Shown: one piece after another, positions 24,901 to 36,900 of the stretch
Numbering within the stretch: position 1 is the first letter of the stretch
Layout of the letters: each line of letters opens with the position of its first letter
Source of the DNA: Callipepla californica brunnescens
Taxonomy: Eukaryota; Chordata; Aves; Galliformes; Odontophoridae
NCBI GenBank assembly: GCA_023055505.1
Contig: JALIRH010000097.1
Location: 558,001 to 622,000, forward strand
Direction: 5' to 3'
DNA: 64,000 nt
Position numbers and translations under genes: made by a program
Notes under the pieces: model-generated
Told to the model about the DNA's origin: nothing
Databases searched by the model: none
What the model saw: only the letters and a program-made list of their open reading frames with translations

Positions 24901-27900
24901 ACAGTACTCAAGGTGCGGCCGCACCAGAGCTGAGTACAGGGGGATGATCACCTCCCTGCTCCTGCTGGCCACACTATTCCTAATACAGGCCAGGATGCCA
25001 TTGGCCTTCTTGGCCACCTGGGCACACTGCCGGCTCATGTTGAGCCGAGCATCAACCAACACCCCCAGGCCCTTTCCCTCTATACACTCCTCAAGCCATT
25101 CTGCCCCAAGCCCATAGCATTGCATGGGGCTATTGTGGCCAAAGTGCAGGACCCGGCACTTGGCCTTATTGAACCTCATCCCGTTGAGCTCAGCCCAGCT
25201 GTCCAGCCTATCCAGATCCCGCTGAAGGGCCTCCCTACCCTCAGGCAGATCGACACATCCTCCCAACTTGATGTCATCCACAAACTTACTGAGGGTACAC
25301 TCAATCCCCTCATCCAGGTCATCAATAAAGATATTAAACACACTGCCTCTGGTCCCATCTGGAGGCCCTGAGGGAACCAATGTCCTTTGCCACTCCATGA
25401 ATTTTGCCAGATTGAGGTCTTTTACCACAGGTGGCTCAGGCACTGTAGCCCACAACACCTGTGGAGGTTTTTTCCTTCTATTTGGTACTATAAAATCAGC
25501 TGAATTTCATGTTGTGGTAGGCGCTTCCTATATTATTCGTACTTCTGATTTTCTGGGAGTACTCTGAAATTTTTGATCATTTCTTAGCTGTTTCCACAGC
25601 TGTAATAAAATATGGTTGGGCTGCCCATAGATTTTATCAAATGCAACCCCGGCCCGTACAGTATCATTGAACATGGCCTTCCGAGACACTCGTATGGGGA
25701 CTGATCGGGGTGTCCGTGGGGCAGGCTTCTTGCTTCTAATTGGGAAGGCCTGAGCTTCCTCTACCATGCGGAAATTGCGCCTAGTTCTTACGCGCTCCGT
25801 TTTCCCAAGGTCTGGTACCAACTGGGCTGCCGGTTGGACAACGGCCTCTGAAGCTACCAACGGATTTAGTATGGAGACCAACATCCCATAAAGGTGAGAA
25901 GGGGCCTGCTGCAATATTAGGTCTCGCATACCTGCCGTAAATTTTTCTGTGTCGAGGCTTTCAAATGTGTCAGAATACATGGCCACCCTCATACCCAGTT
26001 CTTGAATGTACGTTTGGAAGTTCTCCATAGAGAACTATAAACCAGTATGACGTGGTACATCTGCCTTATTAGGCCATGTTAGACGGCACATTGCCATCAA
26101 CCAGTCTATAATAGAGTGGTTTTCATTAGTATACTGGATGGCAGCACATAATCTTTGCCTCAGGGCTGGGTGTGTGGTTATAGATGCTAGCTTGGACATT
26201 TCTGTCCCATTAACTAATTCACTTTCAGCTCGTGCATCCCATAGTCTTAGAAGCCATGATTGTATGCTTTCCCTAGGCTTTTGATGGAACCGCTGTGCTA
26301 GGTCCATCGACTCATTCGCTGCATATGGGCAAGGTGTTACATGCAAGCATGTTTCAGCAGGGGGCCATTGGTCAGGAGGCACCCCTGCTGGTCTATCTTG
26401 CACTTTCTTTGTTTTTTGGGTTATGATTAGTCAGATCTCAAATGGATCCATCGTAGATGGAGTTTCAAGATCCGATTTAGAGATCTTGACTTCTGAGGTA
26501 TCCAGGTCTGCTACCTCAGGGACCTGAGTGTCCTCAACTGAGACACTACATACTTGCTTTGTTGGGGCATTTAGTCCTGGTTTTTTGGTTGTTAATGTGC
26601 CCAAGTGTTGTTCTAATTTCTCAATGCAGTCTCTTAACAGTTGGTTCTCAGATTCTATGTTAGTATTTGTCACTTCCAGTTTGTGTAGTGCCATTACCAG
26701 GGGCTAAGCCACAGCAGAAGCAGCTAGCCGATGCTCCTTTGTAATAAGTATATCCTTATCTAAACCACGAAATAATCTGTTAAACAGGCTGGAGAAGGAG
26801 AGACAGTCCCTGTAACCCGCAGGGGTCCCCATTTTTCAACAGTGGTGGCTAAGCCATAATAGGGTGATCCCATAAGTCCTGGGATTTGACCAGGGATTGT
26901 TTGATCTAGGGGAGTAATGTTCTCCCCCCTACCCCATTTGAAAATATTCCAAATGAAAGACATATTTTATTGTTTGTTTTTTTTTTTCCAAGCCTGCCTG
27001 GCTCACCAATTGTAGGGTGAATAACCCCAAAGAGTGGTACTCAGAGAAAATAGTGAGAAAGATGGCATATTTTGTTTGGCTCATCCAGATGGTAAATAGA
27101 CAACCAGTGAACAAACAGACAAACAAACTTTTTCCATATGGTTGAGGTTCACCAATAATTCCACAGGGGAGGGATCTCCAACAAGAGATCCTTCCCCAGT
27201 GGTGGTCAGCCCTTAAATGGGGTCTGGGAGATGTGGAGCCAGACACCACCCCTTCCAATCACACAGGTGCATTGCCTTCACCTGTGCTCCTGCAGCTGAC
27301 TCAGTGCTCGCCTCAGGTGATCAATCAGTGGTTCAGGCCATGATTCAACAGTTCCCACACAGTCCTCTTGGATCACTTAGATTACTTCCCAGCTGTAGCA
27401 ATGCATTGCCATAAGCAAATTCATTGCTACATTTTTTTATTTTTTTATTTTTTAGTTACATGGTAGAAAATCATTAGCATTCATCATGATGGTGATTTCT
27501 TATTCCTTAATCAATTTGCTAAGCAATAAGAAACAGAACACAGAATAAGTCATTTTTAAGGTCCATGTTATAAAGTGTAGATGGAACTAGTATAAGCCAG
27601 TAAAAAGACAATATACTAATGTGAAAATTTCAGTGAATTCATTTGTAATATTTGATGCAAATATCTTCTGATTCAGTTTGTGTGGATGACTACATTTTTG
27701 TAAGCATTGCTAGAGATACAAACATATAGATATTTCCCTGTGTATGTATGTAATGCATTAACATCCAATTCATTGTGGAAAAAAACACTGGTTGTTACCT
27801 ATTCTAGCATATCCCAGGTATGGAAATACTGACAGACTTTCCTTTCACTGGTATCACTGACATTAACCAGACTTACCTAGTCCAGTTACTGTGATTGTGG

Positions 27901-30900
27901 CTGTCTGTGACTGAATCCTTCCAAACTGGTTTTCAGCTTCACAGACATAAGTCCCTTCATCACTAACCCACAGATCTACAGGAAAAAAAAAAAAAAAGAA
28001 AAAAAAATATCAGACTGCAGCACCTGAAAAGTTTGTAATACACAGACAGCCTATGCTTCCATCTTTCACCTTTAACTACTCTTTTTTTGTTAGATCATTC
28101 CTTTCCCTCTGTCACCAAGGATGGAAATGATGACTATATGAGTAATTGATTGAAAAGGTATGATACATACGATACTTCGCATCACTTTATATATTGCATA
28201 AACTTTAATACACTATAAGCAACTGTACATAAATGAAACCTAGTATTTACACATCCACACATGAACATACTATTGCAAAGTGCATTTTCTGTGGAATACT
28301 GCTTACTTCATATATTATTGTCTCTCTGTATGCATATAGACATGTAACACATGAATTACTCTGCCTTACGTACTGTATACAAGAATTACTTCACTGATCC
28401 TGATGAGTTCTAGAAAGGAATAAAAGAGCTAACTAACAGAATAATATCTTTTAGTGTTTGGGTGACCAAAATACTCCAGAGAACTGAAATTGCAAGGACA
28501 CTTGCAGAATTCCTAGCTATTACCCAAATTAGGAGTTGATTAAAAAAGTAAGTTTAAAAACACTTCTTGAGAGAAAAGGAATAAAATAACATTAATGGCT
28601 CCTCGATATTAAATGCGGTTTGTGCTCTCTATCTATTACTTAAACAGAAATGTAATTATTTCTGCAAAGACCAGTGAAGCCAAAGAATTCACAAATGAAT
28701 TCACAAACGCAAGGGAAAACAATGCATATCAACAGCAACTAAATCACCATCAAAAATACAATCTCTGACAAAATGTATTTTTTTTTTTTTTTACAAAAGT
28801 TAACTATTTTACACAGTAATATAGTAATTTTGATGAACTGCCTGTATTGTATTCCCATCTAGCACTTTTTCTTTAAAAATCTAGTCTACCTACTATTAAT
28901 TGAAAGAGCTCCTGTTCTGAGCTGACTGATGGAACTAACAGCAAGTGGTCCTGAGAAAAGGGAAGCACCATTCAGCCGCCTCCATTTAACCTTTGGTTCT
29001 GGGTAACCCTGAACATAGCATGGCAGTGTGATATTTGAGCCAATATCCACAGATTGATCACTGGGTTCTTGCGTAAAAACTGGGGGAGCTGCAAAAAATA
29101 CAGAAAAAAGACAAAGTGAACATGGGGATTCATCATGACAGTAGCAGTCTGCTTACAGTACTGGCAACCTAAATTTAGGGTCTACTACTCATTATTGTTT
29201 TCATAACAACAGATTCCCAATTCTAGCAACAGTACACAAAGACAGCCTTGCGTGCTGTAGCGGAAATGCTAAGCCACAGCCTGAAGCAGTAATTGAGTGC
29301 CTGGTGGGAAGGCAGGGCCAACCCAAAGGAACTCAAGTGCATGCCACGTACCTGAGTGACCAAAAGGAGCAGAGCCAGGACCCACCCCTTCCCAGATCTC
29401 GTTTATGGGTTGGCAGTGGAGCAAGGGTATCTTGCTGGAGATCCCTGCCTACCTGTTGCCTTCCAAGGGTAAACAGCTTTTTCTCTTTCATTTCTGTATC
29501 CACAACTGCTTATCCTCACTTGCTGCAGCCTGGGACTTTACTACCCTGCATTATGCATGCACTTCACGATTAATGAGGAGTTCAGAAATGAGCTACACTT
29601 CACACAAAAAGAAGATATAGCCATTCTTTTCAAAAGAATGGGAGCTATCAGATGTTAGGATTCTATGTTTCTCCACTCCTTCAAACTGCTTTGCATATTG
29701 CTTCAAAAAGTATAAATTTCTAATAGAAATGTGCATTTCAAAGGCCAGAGGCAGTTACAAAGAAATGAGAAAAGAGGACAGAAAGGACTGAGTTAGAGTA
29801 AACTTACATAGTAACACAAATGAAATACATTCTCTACATGACAGCTATGTTAGGTTCAGGTTTGAGCTGTTCCCTCCTTCTCTGGCTCTCTCTTCCTCCT
29901 TGTAACTTCTGTTCTTTGCAAAAGGAGTAAGAATGAAGGAATGTTGGGAATCCAAATATTATAAGGAAATTTAGCTCAGTGAACATTATCAAAAACATGT
30001 TCTCAGCACACACAATTATTCAAAAACTTGCATAAATGTATCTGTGAGAAAAGCTCAGATAAATAAGGCACCGTGGATCACATAAGAAAACAATGAAATA
30101 GAACACTCACTATCTACTTGCAAGCTACTTGCTACTTACAGCCAACATCTAGAGTTATCTTTCCAGAAGCTCTCCCTGCATCATTGGTAGCCATACAGGT
30201 ATAATCACCAGCATCCAGATCTTGTGTTTCTTGGATCTTCAAAAGACCACGATGAGTATCAATAATGAGAAATGCTGATGCTCTCAACTCTAAGTCACCT
30301 AAGTTTAGACAGCAAAAAAAAAAAAACAAAAACAAAACAAAAAAAAAAAAAAAACAACCAAAACTGAAATATAAAGAGTATTCATCAAAATTACTCTAAC
30401 AAAACTGTGTCACAACATGACTGCACAATGCAACATGACAGCAGGTAAGCATACTCTGATTTTCATTCAACTCAGTGATAAAATTACTCCATTAGATAAA
30501 ATGAAATTTTATTTATTTTACAAGGGCAATATAAAGTTAAGTAGCTTTGGAAAGATATCATAAATTGGATAGATATCATAGCATAAAGACAGTATGTCAA
30601 GCTGTATTTCTCCTTCTCACATTAGAGGCCACTTGTCTGCCAGCTATATGGCAAGTTGGGAGCTCTGCAAAACCTGGAAAACAACTCTGCTATCTCTCAA
30701 AGCCTGCAGAAGCCAGGATAACGGTGAATAACGTGCCCATTTACAGAAAGACATTCTGCAGTTTTTGTAGCATATACCTAAACATTTTCTGACAAACCAT
30801 GAAACATAGCTGAGTGAAAGAAATGCAGTTTTTTCTTGTTCATTATAATTCACTGCGTTTAAACAGAAGTGAGATTTCATGACCTAGATGATAAGTGCTC

Positions 30901-33900
30901 CGCCCTCTAGATTTAGAGAATTTCACAGGTCAGTCACTGTTCAAATACTACATAATGCTTTCAAGAAAAATGAAGTCACTTAAAGACCATTGCTCTAATC
31001 TTTGCTGATGAAGTGAATAAATCAAACACAAAGAAGGGCACCTTTAAACCATTTAACTTGAGGATGTGGGATTCCAGTTGTTTTACACTCCATAATCGTC
31101 GTGTCTCCAAGAGCAACCAGAATTTCATTTTGCTCTATGGTCACCGTTGGGCCCTCTAAAAGGAAACAACATAGAAAAATTGAGTTCCTCATCCAAAATG
31201 GTACACATTTTTAAGATGCAAATGATACAAGATTAATTTTCTGTCATTATATAATATACATTTGCATTAAAAGTCAAACAGGCTTAAAAATCATGTAAGA
31301 TGAAAGAAAAAATAATAGAAGAAAAGTAGAGTTTGGAATATCAGAATACTTGAAAAATACGTAGATTATACAGGCATATAAAAAAAGAACTGGAAGAGTC
31401 TGAACATTTAGGAAATAAAAAAAATCAGAGACTTTTGTAGGGCAAATAACCCCAAGGAAAGCACTTCAAGGAAGTTAGTGCGAAAGGATGGTATATTTTT
31501 GGTAGGATTTAAGTAGATGTTATACAAAATAATAGCAAAAGAGATTGGCTCACCTTGCTGATGGTTGAGGCTCGCCGATAACTCCACCAGGGAGGGATCT
31601 CCAACAAGAGATCCTTCCCCGCTGGTGGTCAGCCCTTAAATGGGGTCTTGGGAGAGGTGGAGTCAAACTCCACCCCTTCCAATCACACTCAGTTGTGCCC
31701 CTGCAGCTGACTCAGGGCTTGCCTCAGGTGGTCAATCAGTGGTTCAGGCCGTGATTCCACAGTTCCCATACAGACTTTCCAACTGAAGATTGGTCATTAA
31801 GAATTTTGGTACTCTGCTGTTAATACACAGCATAAAAAGTGTTTAGAGGGCACGATGTGGACTAGGACTTCAGGGCTAAGCACACAAGAGGAAGTTAGAA
31901 GAAAATTATTCCTTCTCCAAGGATGTACTTAGTTTTGCAAGACTACTCTACTTTAATACCTGACCATGTTTTGTTTTGTTTTCCTGGAGTTTCAGAAAAT
32001 TTCTACAAATACATTCTGGAAAGTTCTACAAATTTTAATTTACCACTGTGAAGTTGTAATAGTTTGCTTTTTTATTTCACTTCATTGCTTCTTTTGCTTA
32101 CCAATGTATGTAAGAATGGAAGTCTGTTTCTCTGTCCCAGCTGAGTTACTTGCCAAGCAACCATAAACTCCTGCATCTTTTGGAATTGCCTTTCTTATGA
32201 TCAAGGTGCCTTCTGGGGTCAATCTATATCTGAGAATATACAGGAGACCAACCAAAATGGTTAGTTAAAGAAAACGGAAATACCATTTCACACACACTCC
32301 AACAGTATGACCAGATGATCTACAAATAGATTTTGTTGTCATTATCTCAAGCTAAACAGTTATTACTAGTTGTTGCAGTAGTAGTATTTCTGACAGAGAA
32401 TACTAATGCACGTTGTAAAGATCACTGAGTTTAATCTGATAGAAAACTTCTGAAGAAAGTAATCATAGTATTACTATTTTATAGATAAGACAATTGAAAT
32501 CATAGAGTTATAAAGACAATTGTATAGATACTTTTTCCAAAACTCATGTGCTCCTGTGAAAGAAAGAGTATTTTGGCATCCTTCAAAACTTCTTACTCAC
32601 ACAGGAGGGGGGAATAAAAACAAAAAACAAAAAAAACCAAAAAAAAGGAAAAAGAGAAATCAAAACTATAATCTCTACCTGTTTGAACCAATAATAAACA
32701 TTTCATTGTGTGTCCATACTACTGTCGGTTTTGGATAACCTGTTGCAGAACACTTGATAGACACTTCAGAGCCTTCTATAAAAGTCTGATCCTTAGGTAA
32801 AATGACAATCCTAGGTGGTTCTATTAAAGGAAATGAAAAATAGCAATTAAAAAGATAAGTTTTGTAAGCTCCTACACATTATAGCCACCACTTTATTTCT
32901 GATAAAAGTAATGATCATTGTTTTCCTACAGTTGCCTCCACTCAAACAACAAACATCAGGTACACATGAATTATGCCATAAGGACAATTACTATATTAAA
33001 ATATAATCAACCTGGTAATAAAGTTTCTTCCACTTATGGCATTATTTGAAAAGTTTCTTTATCTTGCATTAGCAATCCTCTTCCAGTACCCATTCACTTC
33101 TTCTCTACCACAGTGTACCAGTTGTTCCATGTTAAACATACAAGCCTTTACAAGAAAGTTTAGGATTCAGACTACATGAGCCAAATGAATTTTCATGCTG
33201 CTCCCATATGTGAGCACGAGCCTGTCCAGAACTAAATAGTCATCAATGTCAAGGTCACAAATAAGAATGGATTTCAACTGTGTTTTTTCAAGAAAAGCAT
33301 CTGGTGAGCAACATAGAATTCATCCACTTAAATCCTTGGACTGATTTTTTCCATAAAAGTTAAAGACTACCAAAACAATCCCCTGTAACAACTGACATTT
33401 TCTTTTACAGTACTTATGATTTTGCCTACTTATAGTGACAAGAAAAATTTCCACACCATTGATTACCACTCATTTCACACCACATATATTAAAAAATAGC
33501 AATTCATAGTAGCAACTGCTGCTCCACCAATTGACAGCAAGAGGGCTACTGGGAATGGCATTGGAGATGCATCAGGAAGATTGGGCTGCAGGTTAAGAAA
33601 AGTTTCTGCACCTGAGGGTGGTAGGCATGGAATTCCTAGAGTTCAAGGAGCTACCAATTCTTCTAGTGTCAGCATCCCATGGGGAGTCAGGGCCTACCTG
33701 CTGCTTCCCCCAGACTGCAGAGCAGGGTGCTGCATCCAGGGGAGACAGGAAACAGATTCTGAATGCTGTGCACTTCAGCAGCTTGTAAGCACATGGTATT
33801 ATAACAGAGACTGGAAAACAATCTTCCTCCCCAAAGCATCAACCATCTTAATGAGAGAGGATTTGTGCTTATCACTGATGGAATAACTAAGATAATGAGA

Positions 33901-36900
33901 AATTAAATGATTTTCAAATGCAAAAACACCAAATTCCAGAAGAGAAGAGTAAAAGATATTATCACCTTTTACATGTAAGGCTTTACACATAAAGTAATAC
34001 ATGCTTGGGAAGCAGAGACTGGCAAGCATATGACCCATTGCAACACACTGTTGACTTTAAGACCCTTGTGCTTCTGCAGGTCTAACTAGTTATACACAGT
34101 AATTGGCTTGCACTGTAACCGCACAGGTGCACTTAACAGCACTGTCTACCATGACCACAGAACAGACTGTAATGCATCTCACTGAATCTGAAAGCAAGTT
34201 TTCCAAGAAACACAACAGTAGTTTTAAAATGAGTGATATTTGCATACAAACCATGTACATGCTTTTATTTTACCATTTTAGTGTACTTCAACTATTTGCA
34301 CCAGCTTTTGTGTTTTCAGCTTCACAAATAATTGACATCTGTTATTATCTCAGGAAAATTCATCCATAAGGTTAAGCACACAAAAACCCCTCTCTCAAGA
34401 GAATGTAGCTGCTGTTCTGAGGAAGGTGCACTGTTGCGCTATGCCACCTGGTGGTCTAGCGGAAGCAGGATTCAATTGCCTGTACTACTGAATCTGGTTT
34501 CAGTCATTAACAGAATGTGCAAGCATGCAGAAGATCATGAAATCTTTGTAAAAACACATGCCAAACCACACAGTTGCACTGCCAAAGATGAGAACATTAA
34601 ATAACAAACACCAAGTAACTTGCACTCAGTCATAAAACTAAACACAGATGCAGCTACATAATGTTTTGTCCCTTTCTTAAATTTGTGGCCATTAACATTC
34701 TATAGTTTCATTTTTGTTAGGCAGAGGGGACCCTGTAGAAATGGCACCAGAGGAAGGCAGAACCACAGCTTCCAAAGTATTGGAATTATATCCAGACACG
34801 AGGGGCAGGTAAAGGCCAGAAGTGTTACAAGTTACAGGGCTGTCTTCAAGTCATTGATTATGTGTACTGTTTTCTCATCTATTTTTGTTTCAATTGCAAA
34901 TCCTGCCATGAGACACTAGGAGACTTTCTGCATGCTCTTGTCTTAGCAAAGGTCCATGCTTATGTTGATACTGGGAAGCTGTTTGCTTCAAATGGCAATC
35001 ACCCACCATGCTTTGACAGTACATCACTGCCAATGCAGTACTGTTGCAGGACAATAATCACTATCAGGTAAGTAAAAGAAGGCAGAACACTTATTAGAGA
35101 CAGGGGATGAAACTTCTGAAGAGAACAGCAGTTAGCAGGGAGACTTCAGTGTCTAAAGCATTCACTTTTATAAGCTTCCTTGGCCACATGTCACTGATCT
35201 CTACAGAGACTGCGCCATTGACCACCACTCTCTGGCTTCAGTCCTGCAGCCAGTTCTTCACCCATCAAACAGTCCACCCATGAAATCTTTCCAATTTGGA
35301 GGGAAGGATGTTTTCGGGGACTGTGTCAAAGTCCAGACAGATGACACCAGTGGCTCTTTCCTGGTCTGTTGATGCAGTTTGTTGTGCATAGCAGGAGAAC
35401 TTCAATCTAAACATAAAAACTTACAATCATTTATTTAGCTGAATTTGTGATAAATGATCCAGAAGATACAAAAACTGGAAAGATTTTTTGTTATTTGAAA
35501 AAGCTTTATTTGTCCTGCCACTGTTGTGTACAGGATAACACCCAGGAAATTTTAACAAAAGAAACTCCTGGAACAATAACTTCAGGCTACCTCAAAATCA
35601 GGCTGTTAGTAATCAGGTCAGTAACACATTTTTCCCCACTAGTTCTGTGAAGGTGGATAAACTCTTACAAGGTGCAGCAGTGGGAAATAGACAAGCAAAC
35701 TCAAGGGGACCCACTGATTTTCTGGAGTTGTAGAGAACTCCCAAGAGGCTGCTCAGGTACCTCCTGACCCTCTGCAAACCTGCAGTTCCTGTGGAAGGGG
35801 GCAGCTTCTGCAAATCAGCTTAAAGATCAAAACTGAACGTGCTGTGAATGGTAGTTAGCACCTAGAAGCTGCTTATTCAGTTATTTTTCTTATCAACTGT
35901 ACTGACTTTTGCATCGAAGAAGTACTGAGAGTTTAACTGCATTCAACTTTCTTCTCTAAAAGGGGTGGAATAACGCACTTGAGGTAGTAGCTTTAAAATA
36001 AGCTACTTGGAAAAAAGTTATCACATCAGATAGTTCCAAATAACAGCTTAGAAAAAAGCAAAGAACACAGCAAACTGATTTTCATTCTCCAGAACAGAAC
36101 AACTTTGATTTAAGTAACTTCTTAAATTTGAAGTAGCAAACAGAGTAGTAATACTGTAATTATATTCCCTTACATATTTTCTTGGTGTTTAAAGAACTCA
36201 GTACAGCATTTGTGCTTATTCATTACTGCAATGTGAATCAACATGTCTAAGTGAATCATAGAATGGCCTGGGTCAGAAGGGACCCCAAGGATCATCGAGT
36301 TCCAATCCCCTGTCACAGGCAGGACCAGCACCTTCCTTATCTGGTACTAGACCAGTTTCCCAGGGCTCATCCAGCGTGGTCTTGAATACCTCCAGGGACA
36401 GAGCTTCCACAGCCTCTCTGTTCAGCTGGTTCCTCACCACTGTCTCTGTGAAGATCTTTCTCCTAACATCCAATCTAAACGTTCCCTCCTTGAAATTAAA
36501 ATCATTTCCCCTTCTCCTATCACTGTCTACCCTTGTAAAAATTGATTCACCTCCTGTTTATAATCCCCTTTTAAATACTTGAAGACTGCAATGTGGTCTC
36601 CTCGCAGCCTTCTCTTCTCCAGGCTGAACAAGGCCAACTGCCTTAGCCTGTCTTCATAGGGGAAGCATTCCAGCCCTCTGATCACCTTTGTGGCCCTCCT
36701 CTGGACCTTCTCTAACAGCTCCACATCTTTCCTGTGTTGGGTGCCCTAGACCTGGACAAAGTACCTCCAGATGGGGACTCATGAAGACAGAGTAGAGAGG
36801 GACAATCACTTCCCCATCCCTTTTGGCCACCCCTTTTCTTATGGAGTTCAGGGTACCACTGGCCTTCCAAGCTGCAAGAGCACACTGCTGGCTCATGTTC

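Larger units (their letters stand above)
20445..27361 (-). mobile_element. Provirus 1: ERV-L-like endogenous retrovirus with two LTRs
   Basis: LTRs (TGTATGGG...CCCTACA in element orientation) lie at 27011-27361 (5') and 20445-20778 (3'). Five bases, gtcct, are repeated directly outside both ends (20440-20444 and 27362-27366). Between them, on the minus strand, are a leader, gag-like, protease, reverse transcriptase, RNase H and integrase remnants in that order, with no env. The layout, RT wording and 5-bp TSD fit the class III (ERV-L) group. All frames carry stops or shifts, so it is not competent. A CR1 is nested at 24398-25337. It lies in the same orientation as HMCN1 transcription. Confidence 0.93.
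19670..27876 (-). other. HMCN1 intron carrying a provirus
   Basis: An 8.2-kb phase-1 intron. It holds the provirus at 20445-27361 with its nested CR1. The flanks (19670-20439 and 27367-27876) are plain AT-rich intron with A and T runs. Confidence 0.9.

Noticed and set aside
33540..33650. Possible old CR1 3' fragment (plus)
   Set aside because: Only a short stretch near GAGGGTGGTAGGCATGGAATT resembles CR1. Too weak to annotate.
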